A stretch of DNA of 8,161 bases from Alistipes sp. (lineage in GTDB: Bacteria; Bacteroidota; Bacteroidia; Bacteroidales; Rikenellaceae): positions 1 to 8,161 of the forward strand of contig JAFYOF010000013.1 in assembly GCA_017560305.1 (NCBI GenBank), read 5' to 3'. A model generated the notes under the pieces. The model ran no database searches. It saw only the letters and a program-made list of their open reading frames with translations, and had not been told where the DNA came from. The position numbers and the translations under genes were made by a program. Of this stretch, positions 1 to 5,474 are shown one piece after another; position 1 is the stretch's first letter; each line of letters opens with the position of its first letter.

Positions 1-160
1 CTTTGCATCAAAGTAGGAACTCGACTCTGCGAGACACTGCAGAATGGTGCAGAATTTAGGTGGAGCAATAGCGGGAGATTACGTTTGGAGCATTTCTTTA
101 ATGCAAAGATATATAGCCATTTAGGAATGAAACTCATTTTCTGGTGGCACCACAGCAAAG
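1..160. other. Unassigned left-edge segment upstream of a terminator
   Basis: No gene is recognised here. Plus frame 1 is open from the window edge to a TAG at 190-192, but its composition (many W, H and C, no motif) does not look like a protein I know. A minus-strand frame starting near 136 is also open to the edge and equally unconvincing. The segment has RNA-like pairing potential: CTTTGCAT at 1-8 is the exact reverse complement of ATGCAAAG at 101-108, and CTGCA/TGCAG can form a small hairpin around 39-54. Because it precedes a plus-strand terminator, it is probably the transcribed 3' end of a gene or structured RNA that begins left of the window. Confidence 0.3.
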
Positions 161-205
161 AAACGCTAATGACTTACAAAATAAGTTGTTAGCGTTTTTT
201 CTTTT
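161..205 (+). terminator. Rho-independent terminator closing an upstream plus-strand transcript
   Basis: Outer arms AAACGCTAA (161-169) and TTAGCGTTT (189-197) pair perfectly. A small TG/TG internal loop leads to inner arms ACTTA (172-176) and TAAGT (182-186) around a CAAAA loop. A run of T residues follows (195-200, then 202-205 after one C). The T tract places the direction on the plus strand. It ends whatever transcript enters from the left and separates it from the WYL operon. Confidence 0.85.
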
Positions 206-226
206 GTCTTAAATTCCTGATTTTGA

Positions 227-245
227 CAACATTTGTGCAACATTT
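227..245. repeat. Tandem CAACATTT direct repeat
   Basis: CAACATTT occurs at 227-234 and again at 238-245, an 11-bp start-to-start spacing that puts both copies on about the same DNA face. It lies in the untranslated region upstream of the WYL gene and could be a regulator site, or chance in AT-rich DNA. Confidence 0.35.
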
Positions 246-286
246 TGATATTTCGTTCTCCTTTTTTGACCAATAAACATTATCAC

Positions 287-306
287 TCTGTCGCATTCTG
301 TCAGTG
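287..306 (+). promoter_or_regulatory. Candidate operator shared with the AAA+ gene promoter (copy 1)
   Basis: The sequence TCTGTCGCATTCTGTCAGTG contains TCTGTC twice at a 10-bp spacing. Its reverse complement matches 17 of 20 bases of the element at 3143-3162, including an unbroken 11-base block (TTCTGTCAGTG). It ends 8 bp before the TACCTTTG -7 box, so it covers the region where the -33 element would lie. That position suits a regulator acting at this promoter. The regulator is unknown; the WYL protein encoded just downstream is the obvious candidate, but this is inference. Confidence 0.5.
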
Positions 307-314
307 AGGTGATC

Positions 315-322
315 TACCTTTG
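315..322 (+). promoter_or_regulatory. Bacteroidetes-type -7 box for the WYL operon
   Basis: TACCTTTG is a perfect match to the Bacteroidetes -7 consensus TAnnTTTG. No TTTG-like -33 element is visible at the usual spacing; the shared 20-bp element occupies that place, which suggests regulated rather than constitutive transcription. A start a few bases downstream would give a 5' untranslated leader of about 90 nt before the ATG at 422. Confidence 0.55.
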
Positions 323-393
323 CGTTAAAATTTAATTCCTACACGCGCTGCACTTTTTCTTTTCGCCCGAGCGGTGGATTAGATTTTAATTTG

Positions 394-416
394 TAACTTT
401 ACCATAAATAACTTTA
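394..416 (+). promoter_or_regulatory. Duplicated TAACTTTA just upstream of the WYL start codon
   Basis: TAACTTTA occurs at 394-401 and 409-416. Each copy matches TAnnTTTG at every fixed position except the final G. The first lies 20 nt before the start codon, similar to the distance from the -7 box to the ATG in the AAA+ gene. It may be a second, weaker promoter giving a short leader, or a repeat with another role. No -33 element is visible. Confidence 0.3.
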
Positions 417-421
417 GGGGT

Positions 422-1360
422 ATGAGTACGGCAGGACTTATAAATCGCTATGTTTGGATGGTGACGACCATCTACAATCGTGGACCCATCTCGCGCGCGG
501 AGCTGGAGAGGCGCTTTGAGTCGCATTTCGGGCGTGGCGAGGAGTTGGGTGAGCGCACCTTTCACCGCTACACCGATGCGGTGGAGGAACTCTTCGACAT
601 AGAAATCAAGTATGACCGCGGGCGGCAGGGCTATGTCATCGCTGACCGTGATGGAATCGACAATATGTCTATGCGCAGGTGGTTGTTGCAGACTTTTTCG
701 GTCAACAGCGCGCTCAACGGAAATCAGGATTTGAAAAGTCGCATTCTGCTCGAGAATGTCCCCTCGGGGCAGTCGTTCCTTATGCCGATTGTTGAGGCTA
801 TGCGCGAGAGTGTGAAGGTGCATATCACCTACCGCAGTTTTCAGCACAAGGAGGCGCGCTCGTTTGATGTTGAGCCGTGGTGTGTGAAACTTTTTGAGCA
901 GCGCTGGTATATGCTTGGCAAGACCGACAGGTTCGATGAGCCTCACATCTATGCTCTCGACCGTGTTTTGGCGGTGGAGACTACCGAGTCAAAGTTTAAA
1001 TTGCCGAAGAAGTTTGACGCCGAGAAGGTCTTTGCTGATTGCTATGGTATAATCCTGAACGACAAGGATTTCGATGTCTGCCCTGTGGCGCTGGAGACGG
1101 ATGCTTGGCAGCGTAATTTCTTGCGCAGTCTGCCGCTGCACCACTCGCAGGTGGAGGTGGAGACCACCGACGAGCATTCGATATTTGAGTTTCGCCTCTG
1201 CCCTTCGTTCGATTTTCGTCAGAAGATTTTGTCGATGGGCTGTACTGTGGGTGTCTTGGCGCCCGCCAGTCTGCGTGCAAAGATTTACGAAGAGGGTCTC
1301 GGCGAAGGCAACGCCCCCGCAACTGCAGCGGAGTATAAATTTAAGGTGTATAAGAAGTGA
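422..1360 (+). CDS. WYL-domain transcriptional regulator
   Basis: 312-residue DNA-binding regulator. Residues about 1-80 form an N-terminal helix-turn-helix region of the gut-Bacteroidetes type (LINRYVWMVTTIY, then ERTFHRYTDAVEELFDIEI). Residues about 120-190 are the WYL domain, with the signature RWYMLG at 161-166 (Met in place of the usual Leu) and the following HIYALDRV strand. Residues about 205-295 fit the C-terminal extension (WCX) of these proteins. The start at 422 matches the usual start of the family. WYL proteins bind nucleic-acid or nucleotide ligands and control DNA-damage genes (PafBC) or anti-phage systems (BrxR, CapW). It is first in a tight plus-strand operon, with a 21-nt gap to the next gene. 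I infer that it regulates its own operon and, through the shared element, the AAA+ gene. The ligand and whether it activates or represses are unknown. Confidence 0.88.
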   Translation: MSTAGLINRYVWMVTTIYNRGPISRAELERRFESHFGRGEELGERTFHRYTDAVEELFDIEIKYDRGRQGYVIADRDGIDNMSMRRWLLQTFSVNSALNGNQDLKSRILLENVPSGQSFLMPIVEAMRESVKVHITYRSFQHKEARSFDVEPWCVKLFEQRWYMLGKTDRFDEPHIYALDRVLAVETTESKFKLPKKFDAEKVFADCYGIILNDKDFDVCPVALETDAWQRNFLRSLPLHHSQVEVETTDEHSIFEFRLCPSFDFRQKILSMGCTVGVLAPASLRAKIYEEGLGEGNAPATAAEYKFKVYKK

Positions 1361-1381
1361 AATGCGAAAAATAATTAAAGT

Positions 1382-2197
1382 ATGAGAATTAATAAGGACT
1401 ATTTCCTTCCATTGGTTGAGGAATTTTGCAAAACGGTAGTTGAGATTGGAGAGGAGGCTCACCCTGAAAATGGATTGTTTATTCCATATACATTTGAGAA
1501 TTATAAATCTGCCCCTAAAAAGATTTTTTATGTGGGCAGAGATACTGCAGGTTGGGTTAAATTCGATGAGATGATACGAGATTTCCATCGTGGGGAGTTA
1601 TCTTGCTACTTGGATAAAAACTCTAATGTGGTAACCGCTCAAGGTAATAATCAAGATGGAACAGACGAGCATAGTCTGCGGGATAATTGGAATAAGAATA
1701 ATAAGTGGACCTTTTGGACCTACTGCCAGAAGTTACATTTGTATATCACTAAAGGATATTTCGGCGTAGATATCACCAGGTTGACTGATGAAGATTATCA
1801 AGTCATTGAGCAGATGGGTTATGGTAATCTTAATAGTATTGAGCACGATAAAAGTCAAAAGAGTATGGGAGTTTGGAGTAAAATTGCTGACAAGGAGAAG
1901 TTTCATCAGTTACGCCTTGCTTCCAGAAAGCTCGACCGTATAAAGCACATATTAGATGCATATAGCCCTGATTTAATTATAATTCTAAATTGGGAAGAGC
2001 GTCCCGATGTTTTTGAAGGAATAAAAGAGACTTGGTTGAAGGAATACTATATTGATAAGTTGCGGGCGGTCTACACTATTGAGGGGTATGATACTAAGAT
2101 TCTTTGGTCTAATCATCCTAATGCAAGATCCATAAGCGTGTTTGATCGAATAAGACTTATTGGAGATACAGCAAAAGAACTGTTAAATATCAAATGA
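1382..2197 (+). CDS. Putative uracil-DNA-glycosylase-fold protein
   Basis: 271 residues, with no signal peptide or membrane segment. Three patterns suggest the alpha/beta fold of the UDG superfamily: KKIFYVGRDTAGW at 46-58, resembling the strand and active-site loop VGxETNGW of UDG-like proteins; a hydrophobic strand SPDLIIILNWE around 195-205; and NHPNARS at 244-250, in the place of the HPS/HPN DNA-contacting loop. If correct it would recognise a damaged or modified base, but the substrate cannot be read from sequence and the usual family 1-6 catalytic motifs are not clear. The gene is distinctly AT-rich beside its neighbours: a sampled 60-base stretch is about 37% GC, against about 58% in the next gene. 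It nevertheless overlaps that gene by ATGA, so it is translationally coupled. It may be a later insertion into the operon. Alternative: an unrelated hypothetical protein with a similar strand-loop motif. Confidence 0.5.
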   Translation: MRINKDYFLPLVEEFCKTVVEIGEEAHPENGLFIPYTFENYKSAPKKIFYVGRDTAGWVKFDEMIRDFHRGELSCYLDKNSNVVTAQGNNQDGTDEHSLRDNWNKNNKWTFWTYCQKLHLYITKGYFGVDITRLTDEDYQVIEQMGYGNLNSIEHDKSQKSMGVWSKIADKEKFHQLRLASRKLDRIKHILDAYSPDLIIILNWEERPDVFEGIKETWLKEYYIDKLRAVYTIEGYDTKILWSNHPNARSISVFDRIRLIGDTAKELLNIK

Positions 2198-2706
2198 CAA
2201 CCTACATTGCTGACTTTGCGCACTATAACGAGGTGCTGGCGCGGGTGGCGGGGGTGAGGCATTCGCTGGTGATTGGTACGGCCGATATCAAGGATCTTTA
2301 TGTGAAGGTGGGGGCGGGGCGTGAGCCATTCCTTGCGGTGCTTGATATCCTTGTCAGGCGGGGTGTGGAGGTGCGTCTGTTGCACGCCAAGGAGCCAGGC
2401 CCTAATTTTCGTGAGGACTTCGATAAGTATCCCGCTCTTGCCCGAAAGCTGAAGCGCAAGCTCTGCCCGAGGGTGCATTTCAAGATTATGGTCTTTGATT
2501 GTGAGGTGGCTTATATCGGTTCGGCGAACCTCACAGGCGCAGGCATCGGAATGAAGTCTGATGGCAAGCGTAATTTTGAGGCAGGAATCTTGACCGATGA
2601 CCTTCAGTTGGTGGATGCTGCTGCCGACCATTTCAACTCTGTTTGGGCGGGCGAGCATTGCCGTGAGTGCAAGCGCAAGGCCTTTTGTGCCGATAGAATA
2701 AAATAA
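2194..2706 (+). CDS. Phospholipase D-family (single HKD) protein, putative nuclease
   Basis: 170 residues. The HKD motif is complete: H95-x-K97-x4-D102, followed by GSANLTGAG (109-117) and the later N-F-E (127-129) typical of the family. Only one HKD copy is present, so the active enzyme would be a homodimer, as in Nuc/BfiI-type phosphodiesterases. The absence of a signal peptide points to a cytoplasmic substrate, most likely DNA or RNA rather than lipid. The C-terminal tail has HC-x2-C-x5-C (H155, C156, C159, C165), a possible metal-binding knuckle. Its start overlaps the preceding stop by 4 bases (ATGA), and a 15-nt gap leads to the FtsK gamma gene. The family is firm; the nuclease role is inferred from the DNA-related neighbours. 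Confidence 0.8.
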   Translation: MTTYIADFAHYNEVLARVAGVRHSLVIGTADIKDLYVKVGAGREPFLAVLDILVRRGVEVRLLHAKEPGPNFREDFDKYPALARKLKRKLCPRVHFKIMVFDCEVAYIGSANLTGAGIGMKSDGKRNFEAGILTDDLQLVDAAADHFNSVWAGEHCRECKRKAFCADRIK

Positions 2707-2721
2707 CTAAACATAAAACCT

Positions 2722-2973
2722 ATGGAACAGAAATTTGATTTTTCGCAGGCTGACCCTCTGTTTGTTGAGGTGGCGAAGTATGTGGTAGAAACAGGTAAGG
2801 CGCAGACAAGTGCTTTGCAGCGGGATTTTGAACTTGGTTACAATCGCGCGGGGCGCATTATATCGCAGTTGGAGGCGGCTGGTATTGTTGGTGAGGCGGT
2901 GCGTTGCAAACCTCGCGCCATACTCTGCACAGCCGAGGAGTTGGAGGCGAAACTCGCCGAGTGGCAAAAATAG
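2722..2973 (+). CDS. Stand-alone FtsK gamma (winged-helix DNA-binding) domain protein
   Basis: 83 residues that correspond almost entirely to the FtsK C-terminal gamma domain. DPLFVEVAKYVVETGKAQTS leads into LQRDFELGYNRAGRIISQLE, then AAGIVGEAVRCKPRAIL, matching the family pattern DPLF...STSxLQRxxxIGYNRAxRixxxLExxGIV...KPRxVL. In full FtsK this winged helix reads KOPS sequences and activates XerD at dif. There is no ATPase motor or membrane region here, and the ORF begins naturally at an ATG 15 nt after the previous gene, so this is a free-standing domain rather than a visible FtsK fragment. It could act as a sequence-specific DNA-binding adaptor or repressor for the cassette, or interact with the host recombinase or FtsK. 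It is the last gene before a terminator. Confidence 0.85.
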   Translation: MEQKFDFSQADPLFVEVAKYVVETGKAQTSALQRDFELGYNRAGRIISQLEAAGIVGEAVRCKPRAILCTAEELEAKLAEWQK

Positions 2974-2994
2974 CTCTCAAAAAAGCAAGAAAAT

Positions 2995-3029
2995 AATTCC
3001 TCTCTACCCGTGTGGTGGAGGGGAATTTT
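2995..3029 (+). terminator. Rho-independent terminator of the WYL operon
   Basis: The 14-nt arms at 2995-3008 and 3014-3027 pair along their full length in plus-strand RNA if two U-G wobbles are allowed, around a 5-nt loop, and run into a short T stretch. It begins 21 nt after the FtsK-gamma stop codon and marks the end of the four-gene transcript. Confidence 0.75.
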
Positions 3030-3142
3030 GTTAGTGGAAGTTCCTTTCAATAATACGAATATCCGCGCGTCATAACCAGAAAAAATCCTCAAATCGACAC
3101 TTTTTGGCAGAAAATCACATCTTTTTCACTGACTTTTTATGG

Positions 3143-3162
3143 CACTGACAGAAGGTGGCAGA
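3143..3162 (-). promoter_or_regulatory. Candidate operator shared with the WYL promoter (copy 2, inverted)
   Basis: The plus-strand sequence is CACTGACAGAAGGTGGCAGA; its reverse complement matches the element at 287-306 at 17 of 20 positions. It ends 9 bp before the TACCTTTG box, against 8 bp at the WYL promoter, so the placement is conserved while the orientation is reversed. Partial copies lie nearby: CACTGAC at 3127-3133 and GGCAGA at 3106-3111. This suggests a cluster of sites for one factor. Confidence 0.5.
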
Positions 3163-3171
3163 CAAAGCCCG

Positions 3172-3179
3172 TACCTTTG
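3172..3179 (+). promoter_or_regulatory. -7 box of the AAA+ ATPase gene
   Basis: TACCTTTG is a perfect match to TAnnTTTG, 23 nt before the ATG at 3203. There is no TTTG-type -33 element at normal spacing; the shared 20-bp element sits there instead. A short A/T-rich leader without a Shine-Dalgarno site follows, normal for Bacteroidetes. This box is the reason for rejecting the upstream GTG at 3155 as the start codon. Confidence 0.6.
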
Positions 3180-3202
3180 TCTCGAAATTAAATGTTATTG
3201 AT

Positions 3203-4855
3203 ATGGGAAATGTGGTTAATCAGAGTGAAATGACACTCTTGTCTTGCATCGAAAAGGTTGTGCAGCTCGCTATCGACAACAAGCTTAGCGAGGAGTTCTA
3301 CAACGAGGCGAACGGCTTGCTGGAGCAGATTGCCCAGCGACTGGAGATTACCTCGGAGCAGGCTTTGGTATTCTCGCTATTTATCGAGAAGAGCAACGAG
3401 CGCCGTATCACGATTAGCGATTTTGCCGATATGATTGGCTGTCGTACAACCCGCCTCATTGCGATGATGGGCGAGGCGGATAAACTCTTTGAGAAGGGTT
3501 TTGTCAATCGCTTCAAGCGAGATAATTCGTGTTATTACACCGTGCCTATGGGTGTGATTGAGGCAGTGAAGGAGAATCGTAAGTTTACACCAAAGTCAAT
3601 TGCGGGCTTATCAAGCGGTGAGCTCTACGACTGTGTGAACGATGTGTTTGAGGCTGACCACGATGATGAGTTTATGCTTGAGGAGCGTCTGCGTGAACTT
3701 ATCGAGGCTAATCCCGAATTGCCCATTGCACAGGCGTTCAAGCGCTATAACCTTTGGTCTGGCATTATGGTTTCGGGTTTGATGATGTGTGTATACCTTA
3801 ATCGTTTCATCAACCACGATGACGATATGGTGGGCACGCACGACTGGGAGGACTATTTCACGCGAGCACATAGAGTGCGTGGTATCGGTCAATGCCTGAA
3901 GGAAGGAACGCATCCGCTTTGTGAGGCGGGGCTCGTTGAGCCTTGTCAGAATGATGGTATGGCAGACCCTCGTTACTTCCACCTGACCGATAAGGCAAAG
4001 CGAGAGTTTTGCCCCGATGTTGCGGTTTCGGTGAAGGATGCGGCGAAGGATAAGAGGCTGACTCCTTACACCTCGTTTGCGCCGAAGCGACTCTTCTACG
4101 GTAAGGGTATTCAGAGCCAGATTGACCAGTTGACTGCGTTGTTGCAGCCCGAGATGTTTCATCAGGTGACCGACCGCCTTGCCGAGAACGGTATGCGCCG
4201 AGGTTTTGCCTGTCTGTTCTATGGTGCGCCAGGAACGGGCAAGACCGAGACAGTCAATCAGATAGCACGCATCACACAGCGTGATGTTATGCTGGTGGAT
4301 ATCAGTAATATAAAGAGTTGCTGGGTGGGCGAGAGCGAGAAGAACATCAAGGCGGCATTTGACCACTACCGCCAACTTGTCGCTAGGAGTGAGCGAGCAC
4401 CCATTCTGCTCTTCAATGAGGCAGATGCGATTTTGGGTAAGCGCAACGAGGGGGCAGAGCGAGCGGTGGATAAGATGGAGAATGCCATTCAGAACATCAT
4501 TCTGCAGGAGATGGAGCAGTTGGAGGGTATTATGATTGCTACAACCAACCTTACGAAGAATCTTGACAAGGCGTTTGAGCGTCGCTTCATCTATAAGATT
4601 GAGTTCGAGCGCCCAACCATCGAGGCGCGTACGGCTATATGGCAGTCGATGATTCCCAATCTGGATGAGGGGGTAGCCCTTTCGCTGGCTGCGCAGTATG
4701 ACTTCAGCGGCGGTCAGATTGAGAACATCGCCCGCAAGCGCACTGTGTCGCTCATCCTTAACGGCGCAGAGCCCTCTGCCGAGCAGCTCAACGACTTCTG
4801 CCGCGCAGAGATTCTCTCCCATAAACCCACCGAGCACCGCAAGATAGGGTTTTAG
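3203..4855 (+). CDS. AAA+ ATPase of unknown target (classical AAA, COG0464-like)
   Basis: 550 residues from the chosen ATG. The N-terminal ~300 residues are mostly helical with no recognised domain and probably bind the target or partner. The C-terminal AAA module has Walker A GAPGTGKT (341-348), a Walker B-like ILLFNEAD (401-408), sensor 1 Asn in ATTN (449), a double arginine FERRF (R460, R461) in the arginine-finger place, and sensor 2 SGGQIENIARKR (502 onward). Walker B has Asn405-Glu406 instead of Asp-Glu. I recall the same substitution in related Bacteroidetes ATPases, so hydrolysis is probably retained. The frame stays open upstream to a GTG at 3155, but that codon lies ahead of the -7 box. 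There is no signal peptide or membrane segment. Likely role: an ATP-driven remodeller of a protein or protein-DNA complex. The shared promoter element links it to the WYL operon; no direct partner is visible. Confidence 0.85.
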   Translation: MGNVVNQSEMTLLSCIEKVVQLAIDNKLSEEFYNEANGLLEQIAQRLEITSEQALVFSLFIEKSNERRITISDFADMIGCRTTRLIAMMGEADKLFEKGFVNRFKRDNSCYYTVPMGVIEAVKENRKFTPKSIAGLSSGELYDCVNDVFEADHDDEFMLEERLRELIEANPELPIAQAFKRYNLWSGIMVSGLMMCVYLNRFINHDDDMVGTHDWEDYFTRAHRVRGIGQCLKEGTHPLCEAGLVEPCQNDGMADPRYFHLTDKAKREFCPDVAVSVKDAAKDKRLTPYTSFAPKRLFYGKGIQSQIDQLTALLQPEMFHQVTDRLAENGMRRGFACLFYGAPGTGKTETVNQIARITQRDVMLVDISNIKSCWVGESEKNIKAAFDHYRQLVARSERAPILLFNEADAILGKRNEGAERAVDKMENAIQNIILQEMEQLEGIMIATTNLTKNLDKAFERRFIYKIEFERPTIEARTAIWQSMIPNLDEGVALSLAAQYDFSGGQIENIARKRTVSLILNGAEPSAEQLNDFCRAEILSHKPTEHRKIGF

Positions 4856-4875
4856 TGTGAAGCATTCTTAAAGCA

Positions 4876-4901
4876 AAATCCCAGCCGAATAGCTGGGATT
4901 T
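4876..4901. terminator. Bidirectional terminator between convergent genes
   Basis: Perfect 10-bp arms AAATCCCAGC (4876-4885) and GCTGGGATTT (4892-4901) flank a 6-nt loop. The gene to the left runs rightward and korC runs leftward, so both transcripts end here. The T-rich flanks are modest on each side (TTTGTTG on plus, TTTTGCTTT on minus), consistent with use in both directions. Confidence 0.8.
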
Positions 4902-4922
4902 GTTGTATAAAGCGAGCGGGAT

Positions 4923-5468
4923 TTACCTCACCTTCTTGATGATTTCGGCGCCGTGGTTGATGGCGGCTTCGTTTTGTGGGAGGAACCTCCAGGCGCGCTC
5001 GGGGAGCGACTTCTTGAGTCCCTGCATCACATATTCCATCTCCACGATGGGTTTTACCTTGAGGTAGCCGCCCAGAATCATCGTGTTGAACATCTTTGCC
5101 TGACCCATACGGGCGCACTCGGTGGCGGCGTCGATGGTGTAGATCTCGATGTCGGTGCGTGATGGTGGGGTGGTGATGCCGTTGGTGTCGTAAATCAGTA
5201 CACCGCCAGGTTTCACCTTGTTTTGGAATTTATCCATCGACTGCTGGTTGAGGATGATTGCTGTGTCGTAACTGTCGGCAATGGGTGACGAGATGCGTTT
5301 GTCGGAGATGATGACAGTCACATTCGCTGTGCCGCCTCGCATCTCTGGTCCATACGAGGGCATCCAGGTGACCTCAAAGTCCTGCATAACGCCCGAGTAT
5401 GCCAAAATCTTACCCATTGACAATACACCCTGACCGCCGAAGCCTGCTATAATAATCGTCTCTTTCAT
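4923..5468 (-). CDS. korC: 2-oxoacid:ferredoxin oxidoreductase, gamma subunit
   Basis: 181 residues, the usual length for a separate gamma subunit of the POR/KOR family. The N-terminal GFGGQGV (9-15) is the glycine-rich loop typical of this domain, followed by SYGPEMRGG (38-46). In these enzymes the gamma domain helps hold CoA and completes the active assembly with the alpha and TPP-binding beta subunits, in the cytoplasm. It is the last gene of the minus-strand operon, 6 nt after korB and just before the shared terminator. The family is certain. The substrate (2-oxoglutarate versus branched-chain 2-oxoacids) cannot be settled from sequence; the gene could equally be named as the vor/por gamma gene. 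Confidence 0.92.
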   Translation of the reverse strand: MKETIIIAGFGGQGVLSMGKILAYSGVMQDFEVTWMPSYGPEMRGGTANVTVIISDKRISSPIADSYDTAIILNQQSMDKFQNKVKPGGVLIYDTNGITTPPSRTDIEIYTIDAATECARMGQAKMFNTMILGGYLKVKPIVEMEYVMQGLKKSLPERAWRFLPQNEAAINHGAEIIKKVR

Positions 5469-5474
5469 ATCTCA

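Noticed and set aside
1..192. Plus frame 1 as the C-terminal end of a protein gene
   Set aside because: The frame is open, but the residue composition and lack of any motif do not support coding; the opposite strand is also open, so openness alone means little here.
386..946. Minus-strand open frame overlapping the WYL gene start
   Set aside because: The plus-strand WYL protein has family motifs from its first residues; the antisense product shows none.
3140..3162. Sigma-54 promoter suggested by TGGCAC at 3140-3145
   Set aside because: The required TTGC-type -12 element is missing at the fixed spacing, while a perfect TAnnTTTG box follows at 3172.
3611..4837. Long 408-codon open frame on the minus strand opposite the AAA+ gene
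   Set aside because: It is fully antisense to a gene with complete AAA+ motifs, its own translation shows no recognisable domain, and it arises from the codon bias of the plus-strand gene.
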